Below, piece by piece: positions 1 through 12,611 of a stretch of DNA of 64,000 bases. The position numbers were made by a program, and so were the translations under genes. The DNA lies in assembly GCF_029227915.1 (NCBI RefSeq), contig NC_079883.1, forward strand, positions 1,240,001-1,304,000, read 5' to 3'. Numbering within the stretch: position 1 is the stretch's first letter; each line of letters opens with the position of its first letter. The notes under the pieces were generated by a model. That model did no database searches and was not told where the DNA came from. It worked only from the letters and a program-made list of their open reading frames with translations. This stretch comes from Hydractinia symbiolongicarpus. Its lineage: Eukaryota; Cnidaria; Hydrozoa; Anthoathecata; Hydractiniidae.

Positions 1-111
1 TGGCCCGTATAGTCGAGTATATACAAAGAAAGTACCCTGCGAGTAAACACATTTCCAGAACCATTTTTTAAGTTATCTTTTCACCACTAAAACGCATGAG
101 ACTTGTAGTTT

Positions 112-133
112 TCAAAAATGTTTTCATTTTTGA
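112..133 (+). repeat. Inverted repeat in each monomer: 9-bp stem, TTTT loop (exemplar)
   Basis: TCAAAAATG (112-120) is followed by TTTT and then by its exact reverse complement CATTTTTGA (125-133). The same structure sits about 110 bp after the start of most monomers, giving some 300 potential cruciforms or transcript hairpins in the window. It is not strictly kept. The stem is disrupted in CAGGAATG units of domains III and IV, in CACTTTTGATG units of domain III and in AAAAATATT units. A loop change to CTTT leaves the stem intact. A chance by-product of A/T tracts cannot be excluded. Confidence 0.8.
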
Positions 134-2234
134 TGAGACGCAATATAAAAGAAGTTTAATCGCCGGCAAACGAAAACCCGCGAATTCCCGTAAATCCCGG
201 ACTCGGCCAGTATAGTCAAATGTATACAACGAAAATACCCAGGGAGTAAACTCATTTCCAGAACGATTTTTTAAATTATCTTTTCACCACTAAAACGCAT
301 AAGACTTGTAGTTTTCAAAAATGTTTTCATTTTTGATGAGACGCTGAATAAAAGAAGTTTAATCTCCGGCAAACGAAAACCCGCAATTTCCCGTAAATCC
401 CGTGCTTGACCCGTACAGTCGAGTATATACAAAGAAAGTACCCTGTGAGTAAACTCATTTCCAGAACGATTTCTTAAATTATCTTTTCACCACTAAAACG
501 CATGAGACTTGTAGTTTTCAAAAATGTTTTCATTTTTGATGAGACGCGGAATAAGAGAAGTTTAACCGCCGGCAAACGAAAACCTGCGATTTCCCGTAAA
601 TCCCGTGCTTGGCCCGTATAGTTGAGTATATACAAAGAAAGTATCCTGTGAGTAAACTCATTTCCAGAACGATTTTTTAAATTATCTTTTCACCACTAAA
701 ACGCATGAGACTTGCAGTTTTCAAAAATGTTTTCATTTTTGATGAGACGCTAAATAAAAGAAGTATAATCGCCGGCAAACGAAAACCCGCGATTTCCCGT
801 AAATCCCGTGCTTGGCCCGTATAGTCGAGTATATACAAAGAAAGTACCCTGTGAGTAAACTCATTTCCAGAACGATTTTTTAAATTATCTTTTCACCACT
901 TAAACGCATGAGACTTGTAGTTTTCAAAAATGCTTTCATTTTTGATGAGACGCTGAATAAAAGAAGTTTAATCGCCGGCAAACAAAAACCCGCGAATTCC
1001 CGTAAATCCCGGACCCGGCCCGTATAGTCAAAAGTATACAAAGAAATAACACAGGGAGTAAACTCATTTCCCGAACGATTTTTTAAATTATTTTTTCACC
1101 ACTAAAACGCATGAGACTTGTAGTTTTCAGGAATGTTTTCATTTTTAATGAGACGCTTAATGAAAGAAGTTTAATCGCCGGCAAACGAAAACCCGCGATT
1201 TCCCGTAATTCCCGGGCTTGGCCCGTATAGTCAAATGTATACAAAGAAAGTACCCTGTGAGTAAACTAATTTCTCGAACGATTTTTTAAATTATCTTTTC
1301 ACCACTAAAACGCATGAGACTTGTAGTTTTCAAATATGTTTTCATTTTTGATGAGACGCGAAATAAAAGAAGTTTAATCGCCGGCAAACGAAACCCCGCG
1401 ATTTCCCGTAAATCCCGGACTCGGCCCGTATAGTCGAGTATATACAAAGAAAGTACCCTGCGAGTAAACTCATTTCCAGAACCATTTTTTAAGTTATCTT
1501 TTCACCACTAAAACGCATGAGACTTGTAGTTTTCAAAAATGTTTTCATTTTTGATGAGACGCGGAATAAAAAAAGTTTAATCGCCGGCAAACGAAAACCC
1601 GCGAATTCCCGTAAATCCCGGACTCGGCCAGTGTAGTCAAATGTATACAACGAAAATACCCAGGGAGTAAACTCATTTCCAGAACGATTTTTTAAATTAT
1701 CTTTTCACCACTAAAACGCATGAGACTTGTAGTTTTCAAAAATGTTTTCATTTTTGATGAGACGCCGAATAAAAGATGTTTAATTGCCGGCAAACGAAAA
1801 CCCGCGATTTCCCGTAAATCCCGGATTCGGCCCGTATAGTCAAAAGTATACAAATAAAGTACCCAGGGAGTAAACTCATTTCCCGAATGATTTTTTAAAT
1901 TATCTTTTCACCACTAAAACGCATGGGACTTGTAGTTTTCAAAAATGTTTTCATTTTTGATGACACGCTGAATAGAAGAAGTTTAATCGCCGGCAAACGA
2001 AAACCCGCGATTTCCCGTAAATCCCGTGCTTGGCCCGTATAGTCGAAGGTATACAAAGAAAGTACCCTGTGAGTAAACTCATTTCCCGAACGATTTATTA
2101 AATTATTTTTTCACCACTAAAACGCATAAGACTTGTAGTTTTCAAAAATGTTTTCATTTTTGATGAGACGCTGAATAAAGGAAGTTTAATCTCCGGCAAA
2201 CGAAAAGTCGCGATTTCCCGTAAATCCCGTGCTT

Positions 2235-2437
2235 GGCCCGTATAGTCGAGTATATACAAAGAAAGTACCCTGTGAGTAAACTCATTTCCAGAACGATTTC
2301 TTAAATTATCTTTTCACCACTAAAACGCATGAGACTTGTAGTTTTCAAAAATGTTTTCATTTTTGATGAGACGCGGAATAAAAGAAGTTTAATCGCCGGC
2401 AAACGAAAACCTGCGATTTTCCGTAAATCCCGTGCTT
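2235..2437 (+). repeat. Exemplar class A monomer (203 bp)
   Basis: This is a representative class A unit. Its marks are a preceding GTGCTT junction, TCGAGTATATAC near offset 13, CCTGTGAG, TTTCCAGAACG, and TTATCTTTTCACC after the T-tract. A typical class A monomer has about 76 G+C in 203 bp (37% GC) and 12 CpGs by hand count. The segment from the dyad to GAGACGC is AT-rich and the last 50 bp are CpG-rich. Class A is found throughout the window and dominates the first 9 kb. The choice of GGCCCG as monomer start is only a convention. Confidence 0.9.
2250..2257. repeat. GTATATAC dyad near monomer start (exemplar)
   Basis: Class A units carry the 8-bp palindrome GTATATAC. Class B units carry GTATAC (for example 3064-3069) and class C units carry TGTATACA (for example 15643-15650). 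The region differs between classes, but a perfectly symmetrical core remains in most monomers. Exceptions exist, such as the GAATGAATAC units near 11.58, 18.48 and 19.91 kb and the GTATAAAAAG units near 8.14, 13.82 and 17.06 kb. Confidence 0.7.
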
Positions 2438-2596
2438 GGCCCGTATAGTCGAGTATATACAAAGAAAGTATCCTGTGAGTAAACTCATTTCCAGAACGAT
2501 TTTTTAAATTATCTTTTTACCACTAAAACGCATGAGACTTGCAGTTTTCAAAAATGTTTTCATTTTTGATGAGACGCTAAATAAAAGAAGTTTAAA

Positions 2597-2646
2597 CGCC
2601 GGCAAACGAAAACCCGCGATTTCCCGTAAATCCCGTGCTTGGCCCG
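2597..2646 (+). repeat. CpG-rich segment with phased CCCG motifs (exemplar)
   Basis: This 50-bp segment at the end of a monomer carries 8 of the roughly 12 CpGs of the unit, including the palindrome GCCGGC. CCCG occurs at 2613, 2623, 2632 and 2643, spacings of 10, 9 and 11 bp. That is close to one turn of B-DNA, so the motifs would fall on nearly the same face of the helix. The arrangement recurs in most monomers, with common CCTG, CCGG or CCCA variants at one of the four sites. A DNA-binding protein site is a possibility, not a demonstrated function. Confidence 0.7.
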
Positions 2647-2684
2647 TATAGTCAAAAGTATACAAAGAAAATACCCAGGGAGTA

Positions 2685-5600
2685 AACTCATTTCCCGAAC
2701 GATATTTTAAATTACTTTTTCACCACTAAAACGCAAGAGACTTGTAGTTTTCAAAAATATTTTCATTTTTGATGAGACGCTGAATAAAAGAAGTTTAATC
2801 GCAGGCAAACGAAAACCCGCGATTTCCCGTAAATCCCGTGCTTGGCCCGTATAGTCGAGTATATACAAAGAAAGTACCCTGTGAGTAAACTCATTTCCAG
2901 AACGATTTTTTAAATTATCTTTTCACCACTAAAACGCATGAGACTTGTTGGTTTCAAAAATGCTTTCATTTTTGATGAGACGCTGAATAAAAGAAGTTTA
3001 ATCGCCGGCAAACGAAAACCCGCGAATTCCCGTAAATCCCGGACTCGGCCCGTATAGTCAAAAGTATACAAAGAAAATACACAGGGAGTAAACTCATTTC
3101 CCGAACGATTTTTTAAATTATTTTTTCACCACTAAAACGCATTAGACTTGTAGTTTTCAAAAATGTTTTCATTTTTGATGAGACGCGGAATAAAAGAAGT
3201 TTAATCTCCGGCAAACGAAAACCCGCGATTTCCCGTAAATCCTGTGCTTGGCCCGTATAGTCGAGTATATACAAAGAAAGTACCCTGTGAGTAAACTCAT
3301 TTTCAGAACGATTTTTTAAATTATCTTTTCACCACTAAAACGCATGAGACTTGTAGGTTTCAAAAATGCTTTCATTTTTGATGAGACGCTGAATAAAAGA
3401 AGTTTAATCGCCGGCAAACGAAAACCCGCGAATTCCCGTAAATCCCGGACTCGGCCCGTATAGTCAAAAGTATACAAAGAAAATACACAGGGAGTAAACT
3501 CATTTCCCGAACGATTTTTTAAATTATTTTTTCACCACTAAAACGCATTAGACTTGTAGTTTTCAAAAATGTTTTCATTTTTGATGAGACGCGGAATAAA
3601 AGAAGTTTAATCGCCGGCAAACGAAAACCTGCGATTTCCCGTAAATCCCGTGCCTGGCCCGTATAGTAGAGTATATACAAAGAAAGTATCCTGTGAGTAA
3701 ACTCATTTCCAGAACGATTTTTTAAATTATCTTTTCACCACTAAAACGCATGAGACTTGCAGTTTTCAAAAATGTTTTCATTTTTGATGAAACGCTGAAT
3801 AAAAGAAGTTTAATCGCCGGCAAACGAAAACCCGCGGTTTCCCGTAAATCCCGTGCTTGGCCCGTATAATCGAGTATATACAAAGAAAGTATCCTGTGAG
3901 TAAACTCATTTCCAGAACGATTTTTTAAATTATCTTTTCACCACTAAAACGCATGAGACTTGTAGTTTTCAAAAATGTTTTCATTTTTGATGAGACGCGG
4001 AATAAAAGAAGTTTAATCGTCGGCAAACGAAAACCCGCGAATTCCCGTGAATCCCGGACTCGGCCCGTATAGTCAAAAGTATACAAAGAAAATACCCAGG
4101 GAGTAAACTCATTTCCCGAACGATATTTTAAATTATTTTTGCACCACTAAAACGCACGAGACTTGTAGTTTTCAAAAATGTTTCCATTTTTGATGAGACG
4201 CTGAATAAAAGAAGTTTAATCGCCGGCAAACGAAAACCCGCGATTTCCCGTAAATCCCCTGCTTGGCCCGTATAGTCAAGTATATACAAAGAAAGTACCC
4301 TGTGAGTAAACTCATTTCCAGAACCATTTTTTAAGTTATCTTTTCACCACTAAAACGCATGAGACTTGTAGTTTTCAAAAATGTTTTCATTTTTGATGAG
4401 ACGCCGAATAAAAGATGTTTAATTGCCGGCAAACGAAAACCCGCGATTTCCCGTAAATCCCGGATTCGGCCCGTATAGTCGAATGTATACAAAGAAAGTA
4501 CCCTGTGAGTAAACTCATTTCCCGAACGATATTTTAAATTACTTTTTCACCACTAAAACGCAAGAGACTTGTAGTTTTCAAAAATATTTTCATTTTTGAT
4601 GAGACGCTGAATAAAAGAAGTTTAATCGCCGGCAAACGAAAACCCGCGATTTCCCGTAAATCCCGTGCTTGGCCCGTATAGTCGAGTATATACAAAGAAA
4701 GTACCCTGTGAGTAAACTCATTTCCAGAACGATTTTTTAAATTATCTTTTCACCACTAAAACGCATGAGACTTGTAGGTTTCAAAAATGCTTTCATTTTT
4801 GATGAGACGCTGAATAAAAGAAGTTTAATCGCCGGCAAACGAAAACCCGCGAATTCCCGTAAATCCCGGACTCGGCCCGTATAGTCAAAAGTATACAAAG
4901 AAAATACACAGGGAGTAAACTCATTTCCCGAACGATTTTTTAAATTATTTTTTTACCACTAAAACGCATTAGACTTGTAGTTTTCAAAAATGTTTACATT
5001 TTTGATGAGACGCGGAATAAAAGAAGTTTAATCGCCGGCAAACGAAAACCCGCGATTTCCCGTAAATCCCGTGCTTGGCCCGTATAGTCGAGTATATACA
5101 AAGAAAGTACCCTGTGAGTAAACTCATTTCCAGAACGATTTTTTAAATTATCTTTTCACCACTAAAACGCATGAGACTTGTAGGTTTCAAAAATGCTTTT
5201 ATTTTTGATGAGACGCTGAATAAAAGAAGTTTAATCGCCGGCAAACGAAAACCCGCAAAATCCTGTAAATCCCGGACTCGGCCCGTATAGTCAAAAGTAT
5301 ACAAAGAAAATACACAGGGAGTAAACTCATTTCCCGAACCATTTTTTAAATTATTTTTTCACCACTAAAACGTATTAGACTTGTAGTTTTCAAAAATGTT
5401 TTCATTTTTGATGAGACGCGGAATAAAAGAAGTTTAATCGCCGGCAAACGAAAACCTGCGATTTCCCGTAAATCCCGTGCCTGGCCCGTATAGTAGAGTA
5501 TATACAAAGAAAGTATCCTGTGAGTAAACTCATTTCCAGAACGATTTTTTAAATTATCTTTTCACCACTAAAACGCATGAGACTTGCAGTTTTCAAAAAT

Positions 5601-6090
5601 GTTTTCATTTTTGATGAGACGCGGAATAAAAGAAGTTTAATCGCCGGCAAACGAAAACCTGCGATTTCCCGTAAATCCTGTGCTTGGCCCGTATAGTCGA
5701 GTATATACAAAGAAAGTATCCTGTGAGTAAACTCATTTCCAGAACGATTTTTTAAATTATCTTTTCACCACTAAAACGCATGAGACTTGCAGTTTTCAAA
5801 AATGTTTTCATTTTTGATGAGACGCTGAATAAAAGAAGTTTAATCGCCGGCAAACGAAATCCCGCGGTTTCCCGTAAATTCCGTGCTTGGCCCGTATAAT
5901 CGAGTATATACAAAGAAAGTATCCTGTGAGTAAACTCATTTTCAGAACGATTTTTTAAATTATCTTTTCACCACTAAAACGCATGAGACTTGTAGTTTTC
6001 AAAAATGTTTTCATTTTTGATGAGACGCGGAATAAAAGAAATTTAATCGTCGGCAAACGAAAACCCGCGAATTCCCGTGAATCCCGAAAT
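2685..6090 (+). repeat. Nine/ten-monomer duplication (offset 1,827-2,030 bp)
   Basis: The segment at about 2,685-3,770 matches 4,512-5,600 at an offset of 1,827-1,828 bp, with roughly ten scattered differences. Both copies carry rare markers such as ATATTTTAAATTAC, GGTTTCAAAAATGC and GTGCCTGGCCCGTATAGTAG. From about 3,830 the match continues at an offset of 2,030 bp, because the right copy has one extra monomer. The match ends near 4,060/6,090. The copies differ more than those in domains III and IV, so this event looks older. Confidence 0.75.
3047..3249 (+). repeat. Exemplar class B monomer (203 bp)
   Basis: Class B differs from class A at linked positions. It follows a GACTC junction, reads TCAAAAGTATAC in the dyad region, has an AAAATAC block followed by CAGGGAG, then TTTCCCGAACG and TTATTTTTTCACC. 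The rest of the unit is close to class A. B units often alternate with A units, for example between 2.6 and 5.5 kb. That suggests an ancestral A-B dimer of about 406 bp. Confidence 0.85.
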
Positions 6091-8020
6091 CGGCCCGTAT
6101 AGTCAAATGTATACAAAGAAAAAACCCAGGGAGTAAACTCATTTCCAGAACGATTTTTTAAATTATCTTTTCACCACTAAAACGCATGAGACTTGTAGTT
6201 TTCAAAAATGTTTTCATTTTTGATGAGAGGCCGTATAAAAGATGTTTAATTGCCGGCAAACGAAAACCCGCGATTTCCCGTAAATCCCGGATTCGGCCCG
6301 TATAGTCGAATGTATACAAAGAAAGTACCCTGTGAGTAAACTCATTTCCCGAACGCTTTTTTAAATTACATTTTCACCACTAAAACGCATAAGACTTGTA
6401 GTTTTTAAAAATGTTTTCATTTTTGATGAGACGCTGAATAAAAGAAGTTTAATCTCCGGCAAACGAAAACCCGCGATTTCCCGTAAATCCCGTGCTTGGC
6501 CAGTATAGTCGAGTATATACAAAGAAAGTACCCTGTGAGTAAACTCATTTCCAGAACGATTTTTTAAATTATCTTTTCACCACTAAAACGCATGAGACTT
6601 GTAGTTTTCAAAAATGTTTTCATTTTTGATGAGACGCGGAATAAAAGAAGTTTAATCGCCGGCAAACGAAAACCTGCGATTTCCCGTAAATCCTGTGCTT
6701 GGCCCGTATAGTCGAGTATATACAAAGAAAGTATCCTGTGAGTAAACTCATTTCCAGAACGATTTTTTAAATTATCTCTTCACCACTAAAACGCATGAGA
6801 CTTGCAGTTTTCAAAAATGTTTTCATTTTTGATGAGACGCTGAATAAAAGAAGTTTAATCGCCGGCAAACGAAATCCCGCGGTTTCCCGTAAATTCCGTG
6901 CTTGGCCCGTATAATCGAGTATATACAAAGAAAGTATCCTGTGAGTAAACTCATTTTCAGAACGATTTTTTAAATTATCTTTTCACCACTAAAACGCATG
7001 AGACTTGTAGTTTTCAAAAATGTTTTCATTTTTGATGAGACGCGGAATAAAAGAAATTTAATCGTCCGCAAACGAAAACCCGCGAATTCCCGTGAATCCC
7101 GAAATCGGCCCGTATAGTCAAATGTATACAAAGAAAAAACCCAGGGAGTAAACTCATTTCCAGAACGATTTTTTAAATTATCTTTTCACCACTAAAACGC
7201 ATGAGACTTGTAGTTTTCAAAAATGTTTTCATTTTTGATGAGACGCCGTATAAAAGATGTTTAATTGCCGGCAAACGAAAACCCGCGATTTCCCGTAAAT
7301 CCCGGATTCGGCCCGTATAGTCGAATGTATACAAAGAAAGTACCCTGTGAGTAAACTCATTTCCCGAACGCTTTTTTAAATTACATTTTCACCACTAAAA
7401 CGCATAAGACTTGTAGTTTTTAAAAATGTTTTCATTTTTGATGAGACGCTGAATAAAAGAAGTTTAATCTCCGGCAAACGAAAACCCGCGATTTCCCGTA
7501 AATCCCGTGCTTGGCCAGTATAGTCGAGTATATACAAAGAAAGTACCCTGTGAGTAAACTCATTTCCAGAACGATTTTTTAAATTATCTTTTCACCACTA
7601 AAACGCATGAGACTTGTAGTTTTCAAAAATGTTTTCATTTTTGATGAGACGCGGAATAAAAGAAGTCTAATCGCCGGCAAACGAAAACCTGCGATTTCCC
7701 GTAAATCCTGTGCTTGGCCCGTATAGTCGAGTATATACAAAGAAAGTATCCTGTGAGTAAACTCATTTCCAGAACGATTTTTTAAATTATCTTTTCACCA
7801 CTAAAACGCATGAGACTTGCAGTTTTCAAAAATGTTTTCATTTTTGATGTGATGCTGAATAAAAGAAGTTTAATCGCCGGCAAACGAAAACCCGCGGTTT
7901 CCCGTAAATCCCGTGCTTGGCCCGTATAATCGAGTATATACAAAGAAAGTATCCTGTGAGTAAACTCATTTTCAGAACGATTTTTTAAATTATCTTTTCA
8001 CCACTAAAACGCATGAGACT
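5590..8020 (+). repeat. Five-monomer tandem repeat, 1,015 bp, ~2.4 copies
   Basis: Copy 1 spans about 5,590-6,604, copy 2 about 6,605-7,619, and a third partial copy runs to about 8,020. Rare shared markers lie exactly 1,015 bp apart, for example CCCGTGAATCCCGAAATCGG at 6,068 and 7,083, and the CCGTATAAAAGATG units. Differences between copies 1 and 2 are few, such as GAGAGGCC versus GAGACGCC near 6,227/7,242. The third copy diverges from about 7,850 onward. Confidence 0.8.
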
Positions 8021-9987
8021 TGCAGTTTTTAAAAGTGTTTCCATTTTTGATGAGACGCTGAATAAAAGAAGTTTAATATCCGGCAAACGAAAACCCGCGA
8101 TTTCCCGTAAATCCCGGACTCGGCCCGTATAGTCAAAAGTATAAAAAGAAAATACCCAGGGAGTAAACTCATTTCCAGAACGATTTTTTAAATTATTTTT
8201 TCACCACTAAAACGCATAAGACTTGTAGTTTTTAAAAGTGTTTTCATTTTTGATGAGACGCTGAATAAAAGAAGTTTAATATCCGGCAAACGAAAACCCG
8301 CGATTTCCCGTAAATCCCGTGCTTGGCCCGTATAGTCGAGTATATACAAAGAAAGTACCCTGTGAGTAAACTCATTTCCAGAACGATTTTTTAAATTATC
8401 TTTTCACCACTAAAACGCATGAGACTTGTAGTTTTCAAAAATGTTTTCATTTTTGATGAGACGCGGAATAAAAGAAGTTTATTCGCCGGCAAACGAAAAC
8501 CTGCGATTTCCCGTAAATCCTGTGCTTGGCCCGTATAGTCGAGTATATACAAAGAAAGTATCCTGTGAGTAAACTCATTTCCAAACGATTTTTTAAATTA
8601 TCTTTTCACCACTAAAACGCATGAGACTTGCAGTTTTCAAAAATGTTTTCATTTTTGATGAGACGCAGAATAAAAGAAGTTTAATCGCCGGCAAACGAAA
8701 ACCTGCGACTTCCCGTAAATCCTGTGCTTGGCCCGTATAGTCGAGTATATACAAAGAAAGTATCCTGTGAGTAAACTCATTTCCAGAACGATTTTTTATA
8801 TTATCTTTTCACCACTAAAACGCATGAGACTTGCAGTTTTCAAAAATGTTTTCATTTTTGATGAGACACTAAATAAAAGAAGTTTAATCGCCGGCAAACG
8901 AAAACCCGCGATTTCCTGTAAATTCCGGGCTTGGCCCGTATAGTCGAATGTATACAAAGAAAGTACCCTGTGAGTAAACTCATTTCCCGAACGATTTTTT
9001 AAATTATTTTTTCACCACTAAAACGCAAGAGACTTGTAGTTTTCAAAAATGTTTTCATTTTTGATGAGACGCTGAATAAAAGAAGTTTAATCGCCGGCAA
9101 ACGAAAACCCGGGATTTCCCGTAAATCCCGGACTCGGCCCGTATAGTCAAAAGTATACAAAGAAATAACCCACGTAGTAAACTCATTTCCAGAACGATTT
9201 TTTAAATTATTTTCTCACCACTAAAACGCATGAGACTTGTAATTTTCAAAAATGTTTTCATTTTTGATGAGCCGCTGAATAAAAGAAGTTTAATCGCCGG
9301 CAAACGAAAACCCGCAATTTCCCGTAAATCCCGTGCTTGGCTCGTATAGTCGAGTATATACAAAGAAAGTACCCTGTGAGTAAAGTCCTTTCCAGAACGA
9401 TTTTTTATATTATCTTTTCACCACTAAAACGCATGAGACTTGTAGTTTTCAAAAATGTTTTCATTTTTGATGAGACGCGAAATAAAAGAAGTTTAATCGC
9501 CGGCAAACGAAAACCTGCAATTTCCCGTAAATCCCGTGCTTGCCCCTATAGTCAAAAGTATACAAAGAAAATGCCCAGGGAGTAAACTCATTTCCCGAAC
9601 GATATTTTAAATTATTTTTCACCACTAAAACGCACGAGACTTGTAGTTTTCAAAAATGTTTTCATTTTTGATGAGACGCTAAATAAAAGAAGTTTAATCG
9701 CCGGCAAACGAAAACCCGCAATTTCCCGTAAATCCCGTGCTTGGCCCGTATAGTCGAGTATATACAAAGAAAGTATCCTGTGAGTAAACTCATTTCCAAA
9801 ACGATTTTTTAAATTATCTTTTCACCACTAAAACGCATGGGACTTGTAGTTTTCAAAAATGTTTTTATTTTTGATGACACGCTGAATAGAAGAAGTTTAA
9901 TCGCCGGCAAACGAAAACCCGCGAATTCCCGTAAATCCCGGACTCGGCCCGTATAGTCAAAAGTATAAAAAGAAAATACCCAGGGAG

Positions 9988-12611
9988 TAAACTCATTTCC
10001 CGAACGATTTTTTAAATTATTTTTTCACCACTAAAACGCAAGAGACTTGTAGTTTTCAAAAATGTTTTCATTTTTGATGAGACGCTGAATAAGAGAAGTT
10101 TAATCGCCGGCAAACGAAAACCCGGGATTTCCCGTAAATCCCAGACTCGGCCCGTATAGTCAAAAGTATACAAAGAAAATACCCAGGTAGTAAACTCATT
10201 TCCAGAACGATTTTTTAAATTATTTTCTCACCCCTAAAACGCATGAGACTTGTAGTTTTCAAAAATGTTTTCATTTTTGATGAGACGCTGAATAAAAGAA
10301 GTTTAATCGCCGGCAAACGAAAACCCGCAATTTCCCGTAAATCCCGTGCTTGGCTCGTATAGTCGAGTATATACAAAGAAAGTACCCTGTGAGTAAAGTC
10401 CTTTCCAGAACGATTTTTTATATTGTCTTTTCACCACTAAAACGCATGAGACTTGTAGTTTTCAAAAATGTTTTCATTTTTGATGAGACGCGAAATAAAA
10501 GAAGTTTAATTGCCGGCAAACGAAAACCCGCGATTTCCCGTAAATCCCGGGCTTGGCCCGTATATTCGAATGTATACAAAAAAGTACCCTGTGAGTAAAC
10601 TCATTTCCCGAACGATTTTTTAAATTATTTTTTCACCACTAAAACGCATGAGACTTGTAGTTTTCAAAAATGTTTTCATTTTTGATGAGACGCTGAATGA
10701 AAGAAGTTTAATCGCCGGCAAACGAAAACCCGCCATTTCCCGTAAATCCCGTGCTTGGCTCGTATAGTCGAGTATATACAAAGAAAGTACCCTGTGAGTA
10801 AAGTCCTTTCCAGAACTATTTTTTATATTATCTTTTCACCACTAAAACGCATGAGACTTGTAGTTTTCAAAAATGTTTTCATTTTTGATGAGACGCGAAA
10901 TAAAAGAAGTTTAATCGCCGGCAAACGAAAACCCGCGATTTCCCGTAAATCCAGGGCTTGGCCCGTATAGTCGAATGTATACAAAGAAAATACCCAGGTA
11001 GTAAACTCATTTCCAGAACGATTTTTTAAATTATTTTCTCACCACTAAAACGCATGAGACTTGTAGTTTTCAAAAATGATTTCATTTTTGATGAGCCGTT
11101 GAATAAAAGAAGTTTAATCGCCGGCAAACGAAAACCCGCAATTTCCCGTAAATCCCGTGCTTGGCTCGTATAGTCGAGTATATACAAAGAAAGTACCCTG
11201 TGAGTAAAGTCCTTTCCAGAACGATTTTTTATATTATCTTTTCACCACTAAAACGCATGAGACTTGTAGTTTTCAAAAATGTTTTCATTTTTGATGAGAC
11301 GCGAAATAAAAGAAGTTTAATCGCCGGCAAACGAAAACCCGCGATTTCCCGTAAATCCAGGGCTTGGCCCGTATAGTCGAATGTATACAAAGAAAGTACC
11401 CTGTGAGTAAATTCATTTCCCGAACGATTTTTTAAATTATTTTTTCACCACTAAAACGCATGAGACTTGTAGTTTTCAAAAATGTTTTCATTTTGGATGA
11501 GACGCTGAATAAAAGAAGTTTAATCGCCGGCAAACGAAAACCCGCGATTTCCTGTAAATTCGGGCTTGGCCCGTATAGTCGAATGAATACAAAGAAAGTA
11601 CCCTGTGAGTAAACTCATTTCCCGAACGATTTTTTAAATTATTTTTTCACCACTAAAACGCAAGAGACTTGTAGTTTTCAAAAATGTTTTCATTTTTGAT
11701 GAGACGCTGAATAAGAGAAGTTTAATCGCCGGCAAACGAAAACCCGGGATTTCCCGTAAATCCCGGACTCGGCCCGTATAGTCAAAAGTATACAAAGAAA
11801 ATACCCAGGTAGTAAACTCATTTCCAGAACGATTTTTTAAATTATTTTCTCACCCCTAAAACGCATGAGACTTGTAGTTTTCAAAAATGTTTTCATTTTT
11901 GATGAGACGCTGAATAAAAGAAGTTTAATCGCCGGCAAACGAAAACCCGCAATTTCCCGTAAATCCCGTGCTTGGCTCGTATAGTCGAGTATATACAAAG
12001 AAAGTACCCTGTGAGTAAAGTCCTTTCCAGAACGATTTTTTATATTGTCTTTTCACCACTAAAACGCATGAGACTTGTAGTTTTCAAAAATGTTTTCATT
12101 TTTGATGAGACGCGAAATAAAAGAAGTTTAATCGCCGGCAAACGAAAACCCGCGATTTCCCGTAAATCCCGGGCTTGGCCCGTATATTCGAATGTATACA
12201 AAAAAAGTACCCTGTGAGTAAACTCATTTCCCGAACGATTTTTTAAATTATTTTTTCACCACTAAAACGCATGAGACTTGTAGTTTTCAAAAATGTTTTC
12301 ATTTTTGATGAGACGCTGAATGAAAGAAGTTTAATCGCCGGCAAACGAAAGCCCGCCATTTCCCGTAAATCCCGTGCTTGGCTCGTATAGTCGAGTATAT
12401 ACAAAGAAAGTACCCTGTGAGTAAAGTCCTTTCCAGAACGATTTTTTATATTATCTTTTCACCACTAAAACGCATGAGACTTGTAGTTTTCAAAAATGTT
12501 TTCATTTTTGATGAGACGCGAAATAAAAGAAGTTTAATCGCCGGCAAACGAAAACCCGCGATTTCCCGTAAATCCAGGGCTTGGCCCGTATAGTCGAATG
12601 TATACAAAGAA
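9988..12611 (+). repeat. Eight-monomer duplication (offset ~1,622 bp) with a nested dimer repeat
   Basis: The segment at about 9,988-10,988 matches 11,610-12,611 at an offset of 1,622-1,623 bp. Shared markers include GCTGAATAAGAGAAG, TTTTCTCACCCCTAAAAC and CGTATATTCGAATG. Between the copies a two-monomer unit (406 bp) containing the GGCTCGTATAG lineage is itself repeated, at 10,755 and 11,161. A related block returns at 22.2-24.6 kb. Confidence 0.75.

Larger units (their letters stand above)
1..9140 (+). repeat. Domain I of the array: A/B-rich block
   Basis: This domain is marked by class A units with TTGCAGTTTTC, AAACCTGCG and GTATCCTGTGAG, interleaved with class B units. It contains a nine-monomer duplication (about 2.7-6.1 kb) and a five-monomer tandem repeat (about 5.6-8.0 kb). 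The right limit is approximate: from about 9.1 kb the AGGTAG, TTATTTTCTCACC and GGCTCGTATAG variants become common. No gene is present. Confidence 0.65.

Noticed and set aside
112-133. Rho-independent type terminator (stem followed by T-run)
   Set aside because: The 9-bp stem is AT-rich with a TTTT loop and no T-run after it, and it recurs in most monomers without any gene upstream.
2597-2646. CENP-B box
   Set aside because: On the minus strand the segment contains TTTCGTTTGCCGGCG, which starts like the box (TTCG) but lacks the required A and CGGG at the right spacing. I would not call it a CENP-B box.
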